Assembly: GCF_000733755.1 (NCBI RefSeq)
Contig: NZ_JPOF01000002.1
Coordinates: 372,001-436,000, forward strand
From: Lachnoclostridium phytofermentans
GTDB lineage: Bacteria; Bacillota; Clostridia; Lachnospirales; Lachnospiraceae
Direction: 5' to 3'
Length of the DNA: 64,000 nucleotides
The notes under the pieces were generated by a model. The model was given only the letters and a program-made list of their open reading frames with translations, was not told the DNA's origin and ran no database searches. This document shows positions 7,867-16,804 of this stretch, piece after piece. Position numbers and translations under genes: made by a program. The first letter of the stretch is position 1; the number at the start of each line of letters is the position of its first letter.

Positions 7867-10800
7867 TTATTTTGATACACTCATATAAAAAATATTTACA
7901 TTAGTATCTTTTTTGGTTATCGTATGTGTACCTTCGGATAAATTAAGTTCAAGGACGCCATTTTGAATTGTATAATCGATTCCATCTACTGTAATCACTA
8001 AATTGCATCCAGAATTGAATACTAGTTTTAATATAGAAGAAGCATCGGTTATAAAGGAAACTTTTGTTGAGGATTCCATCTTTAAACATGTTGTTAAAGT
8101 AAGGTTATCATATTGTACAGTACCCTTTGTAGTAGATAAATTACCTTGAACTGTATAGTAGTTGCTAGTCAGTCCATCTACCGTAAAGTTATGTGAAATG
8201 ACTGTTTTCTCACCAGTTTCTCCACCGCCAGTTTCTCCACCACCGGTTTCTCCACCACCGGTTTCTCCACCACCGGTTTCTCCACCACCGGTTTCTCCAC
8301 CGCCAGTTCCTCCATTAGATAAGATATTAACTATCTTCTCTACGGTATTGTTATCATCAGAAAATCTAGCGCCTATTGTACCACCATCAGTAGAAAATGT
8401 ACCAAATTGGCTATTAGAGGATATCAAAGCTACACCTCTGGTATTGATTGTTCCATCCGAGTTTCTCCATGCCTTATGGAAATCCGTTCCTATGGTTGGA
8501 ACTGTTATACTTATGAAATCACTTGCTGTTGTTCCTGTTGATAATACTTCTCCTCTCGAGGAAGAAGATCCTGTATCAATTGCCTGTAGTGAAGTAACTT
8601 TATACCATTTGCTGCTGTTACTTAATACCACATATTCACCACTTAAGTTCACGTACTTATCGGATGTTCCATTCGTTGTATAAGAGATTGTATTTGCTAC
8701 ATAAGCATTATTACAACGATATAAACTGAAGTTGTTTTTAGAACCGCCAAGGTTATTATTAAATGCGGTAGAATTCACAACTTGGATAGCACTAGGATTA
8801 TTGTTATCGGTGAAACCATGATGTAAGTTTTCAATTGCAATACAATTGATTACCTTGTGTGGTGTACCAACTCCAGAACCACCTAGCTTAAAACCATTTC
8901 CATCACAATTTGGATTTGTTGTTCCATTTTCAGTACCACCATTTCTCATAGCGATACAATTTCTAATGGTTACAACACCAATTGGTCCAGTTTCAGTTTT
9001 CGCATATAAGTCCCAACCATCATCACTGTTGTTGTATGCAATACAACCATCAAATACGTTTCCTTCACCACAGGTTAACTTCGACGCAAATCCGTCTGCA
9101 TTTTCATAGGTTGCAGGATCACAGTTATTTTTAGAGGTACAATTAATTATTGTATTATTACTTGGCCATTCGCTAAAGTTAGTAACTGATGAGCTCGAAC
9201 GGCTGATTTGTAAGCCTGTATCACGATTGGAATCAAATACACAATTCTCTATGATATTATTGCTGCCAGAAAGCATCATTCCATTATCTGCAGCACCATA
9301 AATTGTGATTCCTCCAACGTACCAATAATGACCATTTAACTGCAATCCTCTTGCATTTAATGCAGTATCAGTAGCATAACTTTGTGAAGAGAAATCTAAA
9401 GTAACCTTTTCTCCTTTGCATGCTTTTAGAACTTTATAAGCACTTGAGGTACCAGAGTTCGTAACATCAATGGTTATCTGGTGATCAAAGGCATAAGTAC
9501 CGCCTTTTAATAAAATGGCTGCACCTTCTTTGCTAGTAGCACGTTCTATAGCTGTCTCAAGGTTAACTGGATTGCTATAAGTTCCATCTGCTGTACTAGT
9601 TCCTGTTGGTGATACATAGATTGCATCAGTAAAAACAGAATCTTCTATATTATATAAGTTGGTACTCATACCAGCAGAACCAGTTAATTCTGGAGTTTCT
9701 GTAACCCCTGGAATTGGTGTTGCAGTTGGTGCAACAGTCACCGTAGGTGTCGTAGTTGGAACTGGAGTCACCGTTGGAGCTGTTGTAGGCTTTGGTGTTA
9801 CGGTTGGAGCTGTTGTAGGCTTTGGTGTTGCAGTTGGTGCTGGTGTCTCTGTTGGATTTTCTACAACAATGGAATTGCCTCCAACCTTTACTAAATCAGA
9901 ACTATAATTTCTGATTGCACTCATAAGCTCTGTATTTACATTATATAAAGTATCGTCAACTTCATTATTAAAAGTAAACTTAAAATCTCCACCATTCGTT
10001 CTTCCAGCATAAGTTGTAACTTCTGCTACGACATCTTCTGGAGCATCTGGTGTATATTGATACATGATAGAAGAATTTGTATCAAAATTATTGTAAGTGT
10101 TTTCACCACTTACGGTCTTGTAAGAACTTGCAACTTTTTCATCTCTACTTGTTGCGAGATATGCATCAAATTGTGTTGCATCTTCCCCTGTATAAACTAG
10201 TCTAGACGCTCCAATTACAGTATTGTTGTATGCCTTAATCATACCACCTGGTTCGCCAGAGAATGTACCTTCATTCGTTCCAAATACATCAGTACCTTGA
10301 AGAGAGATTAACATAGGATATTTGCAATTTCTAAAATAATTCGCTTCTACGAATGCTGAGGAGCCTTTTGTAACACCAACACCGTACTTTGAATTACCAT
10401 CGAAATAATTATTGTAGATATGTATTGTTCCTACTCGGATACGAGGATGACGAGAATCTGAGTGATCGTACCAGTTGTGATGATAGGTAACGAAAAATTC
10501 TTTAGTATCACTCATACCACATAAAGAGGATTTTCCTGAATCAAAAAAGTGATTGTATGCTACTGTAATATAATTAGAGAATCCCTTCACATCACAGGAA
10601 CCATCTCCTTTTGCTTGATCTGCATCACTTCCTGCAGAACCATAGAGTATGTCATTATTATGTACCCAGATATTTTCATTGTTCGTGTCAAGAGAAATTC
10701 CATCGTCTGGGAAAAGCATAAATCCGAGATTTCTAATCTCTACATTATGAGCTTCGCGGACTAACATTCCCCAACCATAACAGGTTGCGTCTTCTCCAAC

Positions 10801-11535
10801 ACCTTCAAATGTAACATTGTAACAACCTTTAATCTGAAGATAACCACTGCTATTAAGTCCTGTGATATCACTTGCAGTAATTTTGCCAATAAAACGGATG
10901 ATTAATGGTCTCTTATCATATCCCTTTTGTCTTAATGACAAAACATTAGTTAATCCGGTTGCTTTTGTAATGCTACCACTGCTACTTGTTACCACATCTA
11001 AGGTAAGTGTATTCACTGTATCTTTTGTCACATAAATAATCTGTGCATTACTAGGGACTGTTCCATCATCATTATATCCACCAGAACCAGTTCCCATTGG
11101 TGACTGATCTGCAAACGCAAATCCTTCTCTGACATGCTCTGAAACAGTTAATATCTGTGTTACAGCCTTAGAAGATGTTTCTTTATTGTCAAAGAGAGGT
11201 ACTACTTTAATTTCATAGTTTCCCTTTTTCAATCCTAATACTTCTGCTCTACAATAAGTAGAATATTGACGAATTAATTCATTGTCAACTTGCTGATACA
11301 TAGAATCTGACTCACCAGCAGCTTTGTAATAAACGTTATACCCACTTGCTGATGCGATTGGTGCCCACTCAACATAAGCGGATTCCATCCATCCACCAGC
11401 TTCATTTAAAACAACTTGACTACTGTTTTCTGTTACTGCTGCAAATGCACTGTTACTTACTTGTGTGTAAAATACCGTAGACGCTACAAGCAGGCATGCA
11501 ATTGCTTTTGATACCCCTTTTTTAGTAATCCTCAT
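7867..11535 (-). CDS. Secreted bifunctional pectate lyase, PL1 plus PL9
   Basis: 1222 residues. The first 560 mirror the neighbouring lyase: signal segment 1-33, fibronectin-like region, and PL1 beta-helix with GDGSCDVK and SRHPRIR. A Pro/Thr linker (about 561-617) leads to a PL9 beta-helix (about 635-1070). PL9 marks are NADGFASKL (Asp 814) and SDDGWDLYAK (Asp 838, 839, 842), matching the calcium cluster of Pel9A, and NGFKLGG with Lys 883 as the expected catalytic base. A (GGGET)n linker joins the same C-terminal domain of about 110 residues. Two lyases of different fold on one chain should attack pectin in complementary ways. AAGGAG precedes the ATG and a cre-like palindrome lies upstream. 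The shared ends show that this gene and the next arose by duplication. Confidence 0.93.
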   Translation of the reverse strand: MRITKKGVSKAIACLLVASTVFYTQVSNSAFAAVTENSSQVVLNEAGGWMESAYVEWAPIASASGYNVYYKAAGESDSMYQQVDNELIRQYSTYCRAEVLGLKKGNYEIKVVPLFDNKETSSKAVTQILTVSEHVREGFAFADQSPMGTGSGGYNDDGTVPSNAQIIYVTKDTVNTLTLDVVTSSSGSITKATGLTNVLSLRQKGYDKRPLIIRFIGKITASDITGLNSSGYLQIKGCYNVTFEGVGEDATCYGWGMLVREAHNVEIRNLGFMLFPDDGISLDTNNENIWVHNNDILYGSAGSDADQAKGDGSCDVKGFSNYITVAYNHFFDSGKSSLCGMSDTKEFFVTYHHNWYDHSDSRHPRIRVGTIHIYNNYFDGNSKYGVGVTKGSSAFVEANYFRNCKYPMLISLQGTDVFGTNEGTFSGEPGGMIKAYNNTVIGASRLVYTGEDATQFDAYLATSRDEKVASSYKTVSGENTYNNFDTNSSIMYQYTPDAPEDVVAEVTTYAGRTNGGDFKFTFNNEVDDTLYNVNTELMSAIRNYSSDLVKVGGNSIVVENPTETPAPTATPKPTTAPTVTPKPTTAPTVTPVPTTTPTVTVAPTATPIPGVTETPELTGSAGMSTNLYNIEDSVFTDAIYVSPTGTSTADGTYSNPVNLETAIERATSKEGAAILLKGGTYAFDHQITIDVTNSGTSSAYKVLKACKGEKVTLDFSSQSYATDTALNARGLQLNGHYWYVGGITIYGAADNGMMLSGSNNIIENCVFDSNRDTGLQISRSSSSVTNFSEWPSNNTIINCTSKNNCDPATYENADGFASKLTCGEGNVFDGCIAYNNSDDGWDLYAKTETGPIGVVTIRNCIAMRNGGTENGTTNPNCDGNGFKLGGSGVGTPHKVINCIAIENLHHGFTDNNNPSAIQVVNSTAFNNNLGGSKNNFSLYRCNNAYVANTISYTTNGTSDKYVNLSGEYVVLSNSSKWYKVTSLQAIDTGSSSSRGEVLSTGTTASDFISITVPTIGTDFHKAWRNSDGTINTRGVALISSNSQFGTFSTDGGTIGARFSDDNNTVEKIVNILSNGGTGGGETGGGETGGGETGGGETGGGETGGGETGEKTVISHNFTVDGLTSNYYTVQGNLSTTKGTVQYDNLTLTTCLKMESSTKVSFITDASSILKLVFNSGCNLVITVDGIDYTIQNGVLELNLSEGTHTITKKDTNVNIFYMSVSK
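8211..8313 (-). repeat. 15-bp minisatellite coding the GGGET linker
   Basis: About six to seven tandem copies of a 15-bp unit encode Gly-Gly-Gly-Glu-Thr between the PL9 domain and the C-terminal domain. Central units are identical and the outer ones differ at single bases, as expected from slippage with homogenisation. Copy number probably varies between strains. Confidence 0.85.
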
Positions 11536-11569
11536 AAAAATCTCCTTCGTTTTTTTTTATTATCTAAAT

Positions 11570-11587
11570 TATGTAAGCGCTTACATA
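11570..11587. promoter_or_regulatory. cre-like operator upstream of the PL1-PL9 gene
   Basis: A perfect 18-bp palindrome with the same TGTAAGCGCTTACA core as the site before the other lyase gene, and at the same distance from the start codon. Co-regulation of both pectate lyases by one LacI-family protein, most simply CcpA, is inferred. Confidence 0.75.
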
Positions 11588-11985
11588 TCTAGTTAACATA
11601 ATACAATATATAATATAAAACGACCATTTTCTATAGTTCAATAGTCCTGTTTTGTTATTCAATTAGCACAATGTGTTGTAATTTTCTGTAAACTGTACTG
11701 TGTTATTAACCATATTTAATCTTATATTATACAATTCATTTAGGCAAATAGTTATTTTTGTTACCACAATATGGTTTCATATTTGTTACTTTCGTCTTTT
11801 TAATAAATTGTTGCTTATTTATGTACAGCTTATGCATTTTGCAGAACTGACTTATTTATTATCCTTTCTAGTGTATCTAATATATGTAAATACTTTACGT
11901 ACTACTTTGTTTATTTTTTTATCAAGCTTCTACATATTTTATGTACCTTGAATCAAACCTTCCTTATATAAGCTTCTAAATTATG

Positions 11986-12028
11986 AAAGGGAATCACAAA
12001 ATAGATATTTCTACTTTGAATTCCCTTT
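11986..12028 (-). terminator. Long hairpin terminator downstream of thrS
   Basis: AAAGGGAAT and ATTCCCTTT close a long, mostly paired stem of 43 bases whose inner arms are CACAAAATAGA and TCTACTTTG. It lies 28 bases past the thrS stop. Confidence 0.7.
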
Positions 12029-12056
12029 ACTTCAATTTAAGATATATTAATTGATA

Positions 12057-13255
12057 CTAAAATAATATTTCATTCTTAATTAGGTTCATAAAATCCTCAA
12101 TCAAATATTCTCCCAAGTCTCCTTCCTCTCGACTCCACACAGATACTTGCTCACTTACCATTTCCTTCTGCCCGATTATTAAAACATATGGTACCTTATC
12201 AAGTCTTGCTTCTCTTATTTTATATCCAAGCTTTTCACTACGGTTATCTAGATTCACGCGGATTCCTTGTTGTTTTAATTCCTCAAGGATCATATGAGCA
12301 TAATCATCAAACTGTTCCGACACTGTTAATACCTTAACCTGAACTGGTGCTAACCATGTTGGAAATTTACCTGCATAGTGTTCAATTAAAATTCCAAGAA
12401 AACGCTCGATAGAACCAAAGATAACACGATGAATCATGATAGGACGATGTGCTTCTCCATCCGCACCGATATACTTCACTCCAAATCGAAGTGGCAATTG
12501 GAAATCTAACTGGATACTGCCGCATTGCCATGTTCTTCTCTCTCATGAAGCTTCCTCCAATAATCCAGTAAGAGATTCTTTACCACCATTCCTTTTGGTA
12601 AGAAAAATGGGAATCCAGGCCCTTCCTCCACAAATGTAAATAATTCAAGTTCTTTACCGAGTTTTCGATGATCTCTAAGTCTCGCTTCCTCTAATTGATT
12701 TAGATAATTCTCAAGATCACATCTCCTAGGAAAAGAAATTCCATAAATTCTTGTAAGCATTTTATTATCTTCTTTACCTCTCCAATAAGCACCAGCAATT
12801 TGTGTTAGCTTAATCGCTTTAATATAACTGACATTCCTAAGATGAGGACCCGAACAAAGGTCAGCAAACTCACCCTGCTCAAAAAAACTAATTTCTACCT
12901 TACAAGGTAACTCCTTCAGTAGTTCTAACTTATATGGCTCCTTCCTCTCCTTTAGGTAGTGAGTTGCTTCATCACGAGTCAAGATAAACTGTTGAAGAAC
13001 AAGTGATTCTTCGATGATAGACTTCATCATATCCTCAACTTTTTGAAGATGTTCTTCTGTGAAATTAAAGTCAAAATCAAAATCATAGTAAAACCCGTGT
13101 TCAATCGATGGCCCTATACCACATTTCGTTGTAGGATACAACCGCTTTATCGCTTGTGCTAATACATGCGCACTCGTATGCCAGAATGCCTCTTTTCCTT
13201 CTACCTCCTCAAACTTTCGTTCCACAATGGAACCATCCTTTCGAATTACTTTCAT
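12057..13255 (-). pseudogene. thrS: Threonyl-tRNA synthetase with internal deletion and frameshift
   Basis: Two fragments in different frames make a shortened ThrRS. The first (ATG 13255 to stop 12506, 249 codons, GGAG upstream) lacks the N-terminal TGS domain and holds the editing domain with HTSAH (residues 26-30) and CSGPHL, then the start of the catalytic core to about YWRKLHERE. The second, open to 12057, resumes at TWQCGSIQLDF, keeps motif 3 (HRPIMIHRVIFGSIERF) and the anticodon-binding domain. Missing are about 190 residues with motifs 1 and 2 and the zinc-binding MNCPGH cysteine. The join is near 12530, where the upstream frame runs into a stop after HGNAAVSS. It cannot charge tRNA as written. 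The T-box leader and promoter upstream are intact, so decay looks recent. A working thrS must lie elsewhere. A sequencing or assembly error cannot be excluded. Confidence 0.85.
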
Positions 13256-13299
13256 TTTTAATGCTCTCCTTTCAAATTTGAAATAAAAGCATAAGAAAA

Positions 13300-13560
13300 G
13301 CACCCAAAAGAGCATGATATTTCATCTACTCTTAAGGGTGCAAATAATCTTACTGCACGGTTCCACCTTAACTTTTCACTTCAGATTCTAACAAATCCTA
13401 TCCTTTAACGCAGGCATACGGTAGCACTTACTCTGTTTCAGCGCTACAGCTCTGGAATGGTTTTCGTCTATCTTCCTTCATAAAAAACTTCCACCTAATG
13501 TTTTTCTCTCTGTATGTTTCCGATAAACTACTCTTTCCGTCAATGCTTTTCTTATGCTAT
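13300..13560 (-). ncRNA. T-box leader (thrS), specifier probably ACC
   Basis: Starting just after the promoter at 13568-13596, the minus-strand leader has AGTAG early in stem I, a possible Thr specifier triplet ACC at 13422-13420, the T-box core GGTGGAACC within 13354-13369, and a terminator hairpin (13300-13341, GCACCC arms) followed by TTTT. These are the parts of a T-box riboswitch that reads uncharged tRNA-Thr. The specifier was placed by analogy and is the least certain part. A reading frame starting inside the terminator (13315) is not the gene start. Confidence 0.88.
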
Positions 13561-13567
13561 TGAAGTT

Positions 13568-13596
13568 ATTATAATGATGCAGCTTAGATATGTCAA
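13568..13596 (-). promoter_or_regulatory. Sigma-A promoter of the T-box/thrS unit
   Basis: Consensus TTGACA (13596-13591) and TATAAT (13573-13568) on the minus strand, 17 bases apart. A perfect promoter in front of a broken gene is notable. Confidence 0.9.
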
Positions 13597-13735
13597 GAAA
13601 ACTTTTCATTATCAGATAGCTTTATTACTAAGGCATTATTGCAAAAGACTTAATAGTATCAAAAGGCTTTATTTCTATAGCTTTTTTATTAAAACTTTAT
13701 TACTAAGACCTTATTAAGAAGACTTTTTTTACACC

Positions 13736-14953
13736 TTAGATTCTTTTTACATTCCATCGAACAAATAATAGAACACTAAAATTCAATATTGCAGTTAACA
13801 ATAAAATTGCGCCTAATGACATTCCTCGTTCCAGCAATTGTCCATATAGTAACTGCCCTGGTGCTACGCTAATTGTAGCGACTGCTGTAGAAAATGCACT
13901 AACTTTACCTAACTTATCCTGTGATATCACTTGCTGAATGTAAGATAAAGAAATGACATTAGAAATCCCAAGGGAAAAGAAAGTAATCATACCACAGAGA
14001 GCAAATATAACTACTACCAGCCATTTATGTTCTATAAAAAGTGTCATAACAGCCATGAGAAGAAAGCAAGGTACCATCGGTATTAACGTATGATGTAGAC
14101 GTTTCATAGAGAAGTATTTTGGCTTCATAGTTATCATAAGTCCACCTAGAATCATTCCAAGAACAATGAAGCCTTCCATCGCTCCATAGACACTGGAGGG
14201 CATTGCTAATGAAACATTGATTACAAATGGTGCCACAATTGTGAACGCTGGCGAAAAACTGATATTCGATAATCCATAAGAACCTATCGTAGCAAGTACC
14301 ACTTTTTTCTCCTTTTTAAGATATTGAAACGTTTGTCCCATTTCCTTCACTGAGTTCCAATAGGAAAAACGGTATTTGTTTTTCATCGCAATATCTGGAA
14401 CATCTAAGAAAAGTTCTAAAATACCAGAAAGAAAAAAACTGATTCCATTGATAATTACAATAAAAGTGATTCCAAATACTCCATATAAAATTCCTGCAAG
14501 TATTGGACCTAAAAAGTTTGCCAATGACGAAACCTGAGAAACCACAGCATTGGCACGCATTAAGTTATCTTCAGATACAACTTGTGGTAATACAGCAGAT
14601 ACAGAAGGTGCATATAGCGTGTAGGTAACAGAGAGTAAGAACATAACGACTGCGATTAACGCTGTTGAATCCTTTCTCGTAAGAAGTAAAAACGCATACC
14701 CTCCTATGATTCCACTACTTATAAAATCAAGGTAAACCATGATCTTTTTTCGATTGATGCGATCAGCGAGTACTCCTGCGATAGGTGCACAGATTACGTA
14801 TGGTAACATGGAAAACGCCAATATATTTGCAAATGTCCCCGCGCTTCCTGTTACCTCTAATAAATACAAGGACAAACTAAATCGCTGAATTGCACTACCG
14901 AACAAAGAGATAATTTGTCCTATAATTATGATGATAAAATTTTTATTTTTCAT
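13736..14953 (-). CDS. MFS transporter (EntS-like exporter type)
   Basis: 405 residues with about 12 membrane segments. GVLADRINRKKIMVY (about 60-74) is the MFS signature loop between helices 2 and 3. The first half (SLFGSAIQRFSLSLYLLEVTGSAG) resembles the EntS / macrolide-efflux branch. It starts 30 bases after the ABC ATPase gene of a ferri-siderophore importer and has AAAGGA before its ATG, so it is probably the last gene of that operon. Export of a siderophore, or of the stripped carrier, is the natural inference; drug efflux is the alternative. No clear terminator follows before the T-box promoter. Confidence 0.82.
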   Translation of the reverse strand: MKNKNFIIIIIGQIISLFGSAIQRFSLSLYLLEVTGSAGTFANILAFSMLPYVICAPIAGVLADRINRKKIMVYLDFISSGIIGGYAFLLLTRKDSTALIAVVMFLLSVTYTLYAPSVSAVLPQVVSEDNLMRANAVVSQVSSLANFLGPILAGILYGVFGITFIVIINGISFFLSGILELFLDVPDIAMKNKYRFSYWNSVKEMGQTFQYLKKEKKVVLATIGSYGLSNISFSPAFTIVAPFVINVSLAMPSSVYGAMEGFIVLGMILGGLMITMKPKYFSMKRLHHTLIPMVPCFLLMAVMTLFIEHKWLVVVIFALCGMITFFSLGISNVISLSYIQQVISQDKLGKVSAFSTAVATISVAPGQLLYGQLLERGMSLGAILLLTAILNFSVLLFVRWNVKRI

Positions 14954-14983
14954 GATGATTCCTTTGTTTTTTCATACTCACTT

Positions 14984-15787
14984 TTACTTCAATAACTCAA
15001 AATCCGTACAAATTGGATACTCACCATTCTCACTTATCTGAAGTACTGCTTCTATCTCATATAAAACACGAAGGTTTTCTGCTGTAATAACATCTTTTGG
15101 TGCACCTTCAAATACTAACTTTCCATCCTTCATTCCAATGATATGATCTGCAAATTTTGCGGCGTTATTTAATTCATGAAGGACGATTACAATCGTTGTT
15201 TTATTTTCCTGATTTAATTTCTGTAATAACTGAAGTATCTCTAATTGATGCGACATATCAAGGTACGTGGTTGGTTCATCTAAAACAAGGATCTCCGTCT
15301 CCTGTGCCAAAGCCATCGCAATCCATGCACGCTGACGCTGTCCACCGGATAAAGAGTCTACAAAACGGTCCTTTAGATCCATAATGCCAGTAGACTCCAT
15401 CGCCCAGTCAATCACTTCTAAGTCATGAGCTTTCAATCCACCCAGTGGACTTTGATATGGAAATCTTCCATATGCAACTAATTCCTTCACTAAAAGCCCA
15501 GTAGGAACCGTCGGACTTTGCGGTAATACTGCCATTTTTTTAGCAAGTTCTTTCGGTGCCTGCTTCTTAATCTCCGTACCATTGATGAGGATTTCTCCTT
15601 GACTTGGTTTTAATATCCGAGCTATGGATTTTAAAAGAGTAGATTTGCCACAACCATTGGAACCGATAATCATAGTGATTTTATCTTTTGGTATGGAAAG
15701 ATTCATAGAAGGTATCACCACCGTATGGTCATAACAGACCTTTAAGTCTTTAATCTTGATATCTTGTTTTTCAGTCGGTTGTTTCAT
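14984..15787 (-). CDS. Iron-siderophore ABC transporter ATPase (FecE/FhuC type)
   Basis: 267 residues with all nucleotide-binding motifs: Walker A GSNGCGKST (about 43-51), Q-loop LPQSPT, signature LSGGQRQRAWIAMALAQ, Walker B ILVLDEPT and switch His in VLHELNN. The FecE-like subgroup is shown by the sequence around the signature and by the two FecCD permeases directly upstream. It powers uptake of ferric siderophore (or heme or cobalamin) through those permeases. AGGTGAG precedes the ATG; 12 bases separate it from the permease gene. Confidence 0.92.
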   Translation of the reverse strand: MKQPTEKQDIKIKDLKVCYDHTVVIPSMNLSIPKDKITMIIGSNGCGKSTLLKSIARILKPSQGEILINGTEIKKQAPKELAKKMAVLPQSPTVPTGLLVKELVAYGRFPYQSPLGGLKAHDLEVIDWAMESTGIMDLKDRFVDSLSGGQRQRAWIAMALAQETEILVLDEPTTYLDMSHQLEILQLLQKLNQENKTTIVIVLHELNNAAKFADHIIGMKDGKLVFEGAPKDVITAENLRVLYEIEAVLQISENGEYPICTDFELLK

Positions 15788-15799
15788 TGATTCTCACCT

Positions 15800-16804
15800 C
15801 TATTTTTCTTTCATCATCAAATATATAAAGTATGGTACACCGATAACGGATAATGTGATTCCAACAGGTATTTCTAAAGGGGTAAATAGATTTCTCGATG
15901 CAGTGTCAGCAATTAAAATAAGACAGCTGCTGATCAAAGCTGCAATCGGAATTAATCTACGATGTTTGGGACCAACAAGTCGTTTTCCAATGTGAGGTCC
16001 TAAAAGACCTAAAAATGCAATATTTCCAGCAACCGAGGTTGCGATTGCAGATAGTGCAACTGCTAATACTAAAAATACCCTGGTCTCTTTAGCTACCGAG
16101 ATTCCTAGTCCTGTTGCGAGCTCATCGCCAAGTGCTAACACATCAAGAGTCTTTGACTTATAATATACGATAGCAAATAATAGAATTACTACTGGTGCTA
16201 CAATCTTAAAGTAAACCCAGCTACTCCCCCACAAACTGCCACTTATCCATGTCATTGCTTGATTATAATCGCCCTTTGACATATTTAACTGATACAGGGT
16301 TATGATTGCATTGACACCAGAATTCACGCCGATTCCCACTAAAATAAGTCTCGTAGGTTTTACCCCCTTTTTATACGATAAAAAATAAATGAGTAAACTC
16401 ACAAGGAATGCTCCAAGAAATGAAACCAGTGGCATGAGGTATATCGTACTCATCGATATCGCATTATAATAAGCTGTACTTCTTGAGGAAATTAACATGA
16501 CAACTGCAAGTGCTGCACCAGCATTAATACCAATCATCCCAGGCTCTGCCAAAGGATTTTTTGTAACACCTTGTAGGATACAGCCTGCGGTAGAGAGAGC
16601 GATTCCAACAAAGATGGCTACACAGATTCTAGGTAAGCGAAGATCAAAAATTACAACATTTTGAGCTTTTGAGCCATTTCCAAACAGAGTATTTACCACC
16701 TCGCCAATTGTCATTGCATAAGAACCTGACATTAGTGCAATCAGCGCTGATAAGATAAGTACAGCAAAACTAAAGAAGAAAACATATTTTATTCGATTTT
16801 TCAT
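15800..16804 (-). CDS. FecCD-family permease 2 of the siderophore ABC importer
   Basis: 334 residues, about 9-10 membrane segments, FecCD/BtuC family. Family blocks are LRLPRICVAIFVGIALSTAGCILQG (about 48-72), GITKNPLAEP-like GVTKNPLAEPGMIGINAGAAL, and near the end FLGLLGPHIGKRLVG before RRLIPIAAL. Its ATG shares a base with the stop of the preceding permease gene (TAATG at 16804), so the two are translationally coupled and form a heterodimeric channel. Confidence 0.92.
   Translation of the reverse strand: MKNRIKYVFFFSFAVLILSALIALMSGSYAMTIGEVVNTLFGNGSKAQNVVIFDLRLPRICVAIFVGIALSTAGCILQGVTKNPLAEPGMIGINAGAALAVVMLISSRSTAYYNAISMSTIYLMPLVSFLGAFLVSLLIYFLSYKKGVKPTRLILVGIGVNSGVNAIITLYQLNMSKGDYNQAMTWISGSLWGSSWVYFKIVAPVVILLFAIVYYKSKTLDVLALGDELATGLGISVAKETRVFLVLAVALSAIATSVAGNIAFLGLLGPHIGKRLVGPKHRRLIPIAALISSCLILIADTASRNLFTPLEIPVGITLSVIGVPYFIYLMMKEK

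Larger units (their letters stand above)
11536..12056. other. Intergenic region upstream of the PL1-PL9 gene
   Basis: About 520 AT-rich bases. They hold the cre-like palindrome, a possible minus-strand promoter (TTGAAC then TATATT about 18 bases on, roughly 11630-11600), and the thrS terminator at 11986-12028. A hydrophobic plus-strand frame at 11700-11951 has no ribosome site and is probably chance. Confidence 0.4.

Noticed and set aside
8162-8683. PPPVS repeat protein on the plus strand
   Set aside because: Antisense reading of the GGGET minisatellite and PL9 region; no ribosome site.
11700-11951. 83-codon plus-strand frame with hydrophobic product
   Set aside because: No ribosome site; A/T-rich region where hydrophobic frames arise by chance.
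13256-13315. N-terminal extension of the thrS frame
   Set aside because: Starts inside the T-box terminator; ATG 13255 has GGAG.
13614-13730. Near-repeats of TTTATTACTAAG between the MFS gene and the T-box promoter
   Set aside because: Short, A/T-rich and imperfect; likely chance or slippage with no gene context.
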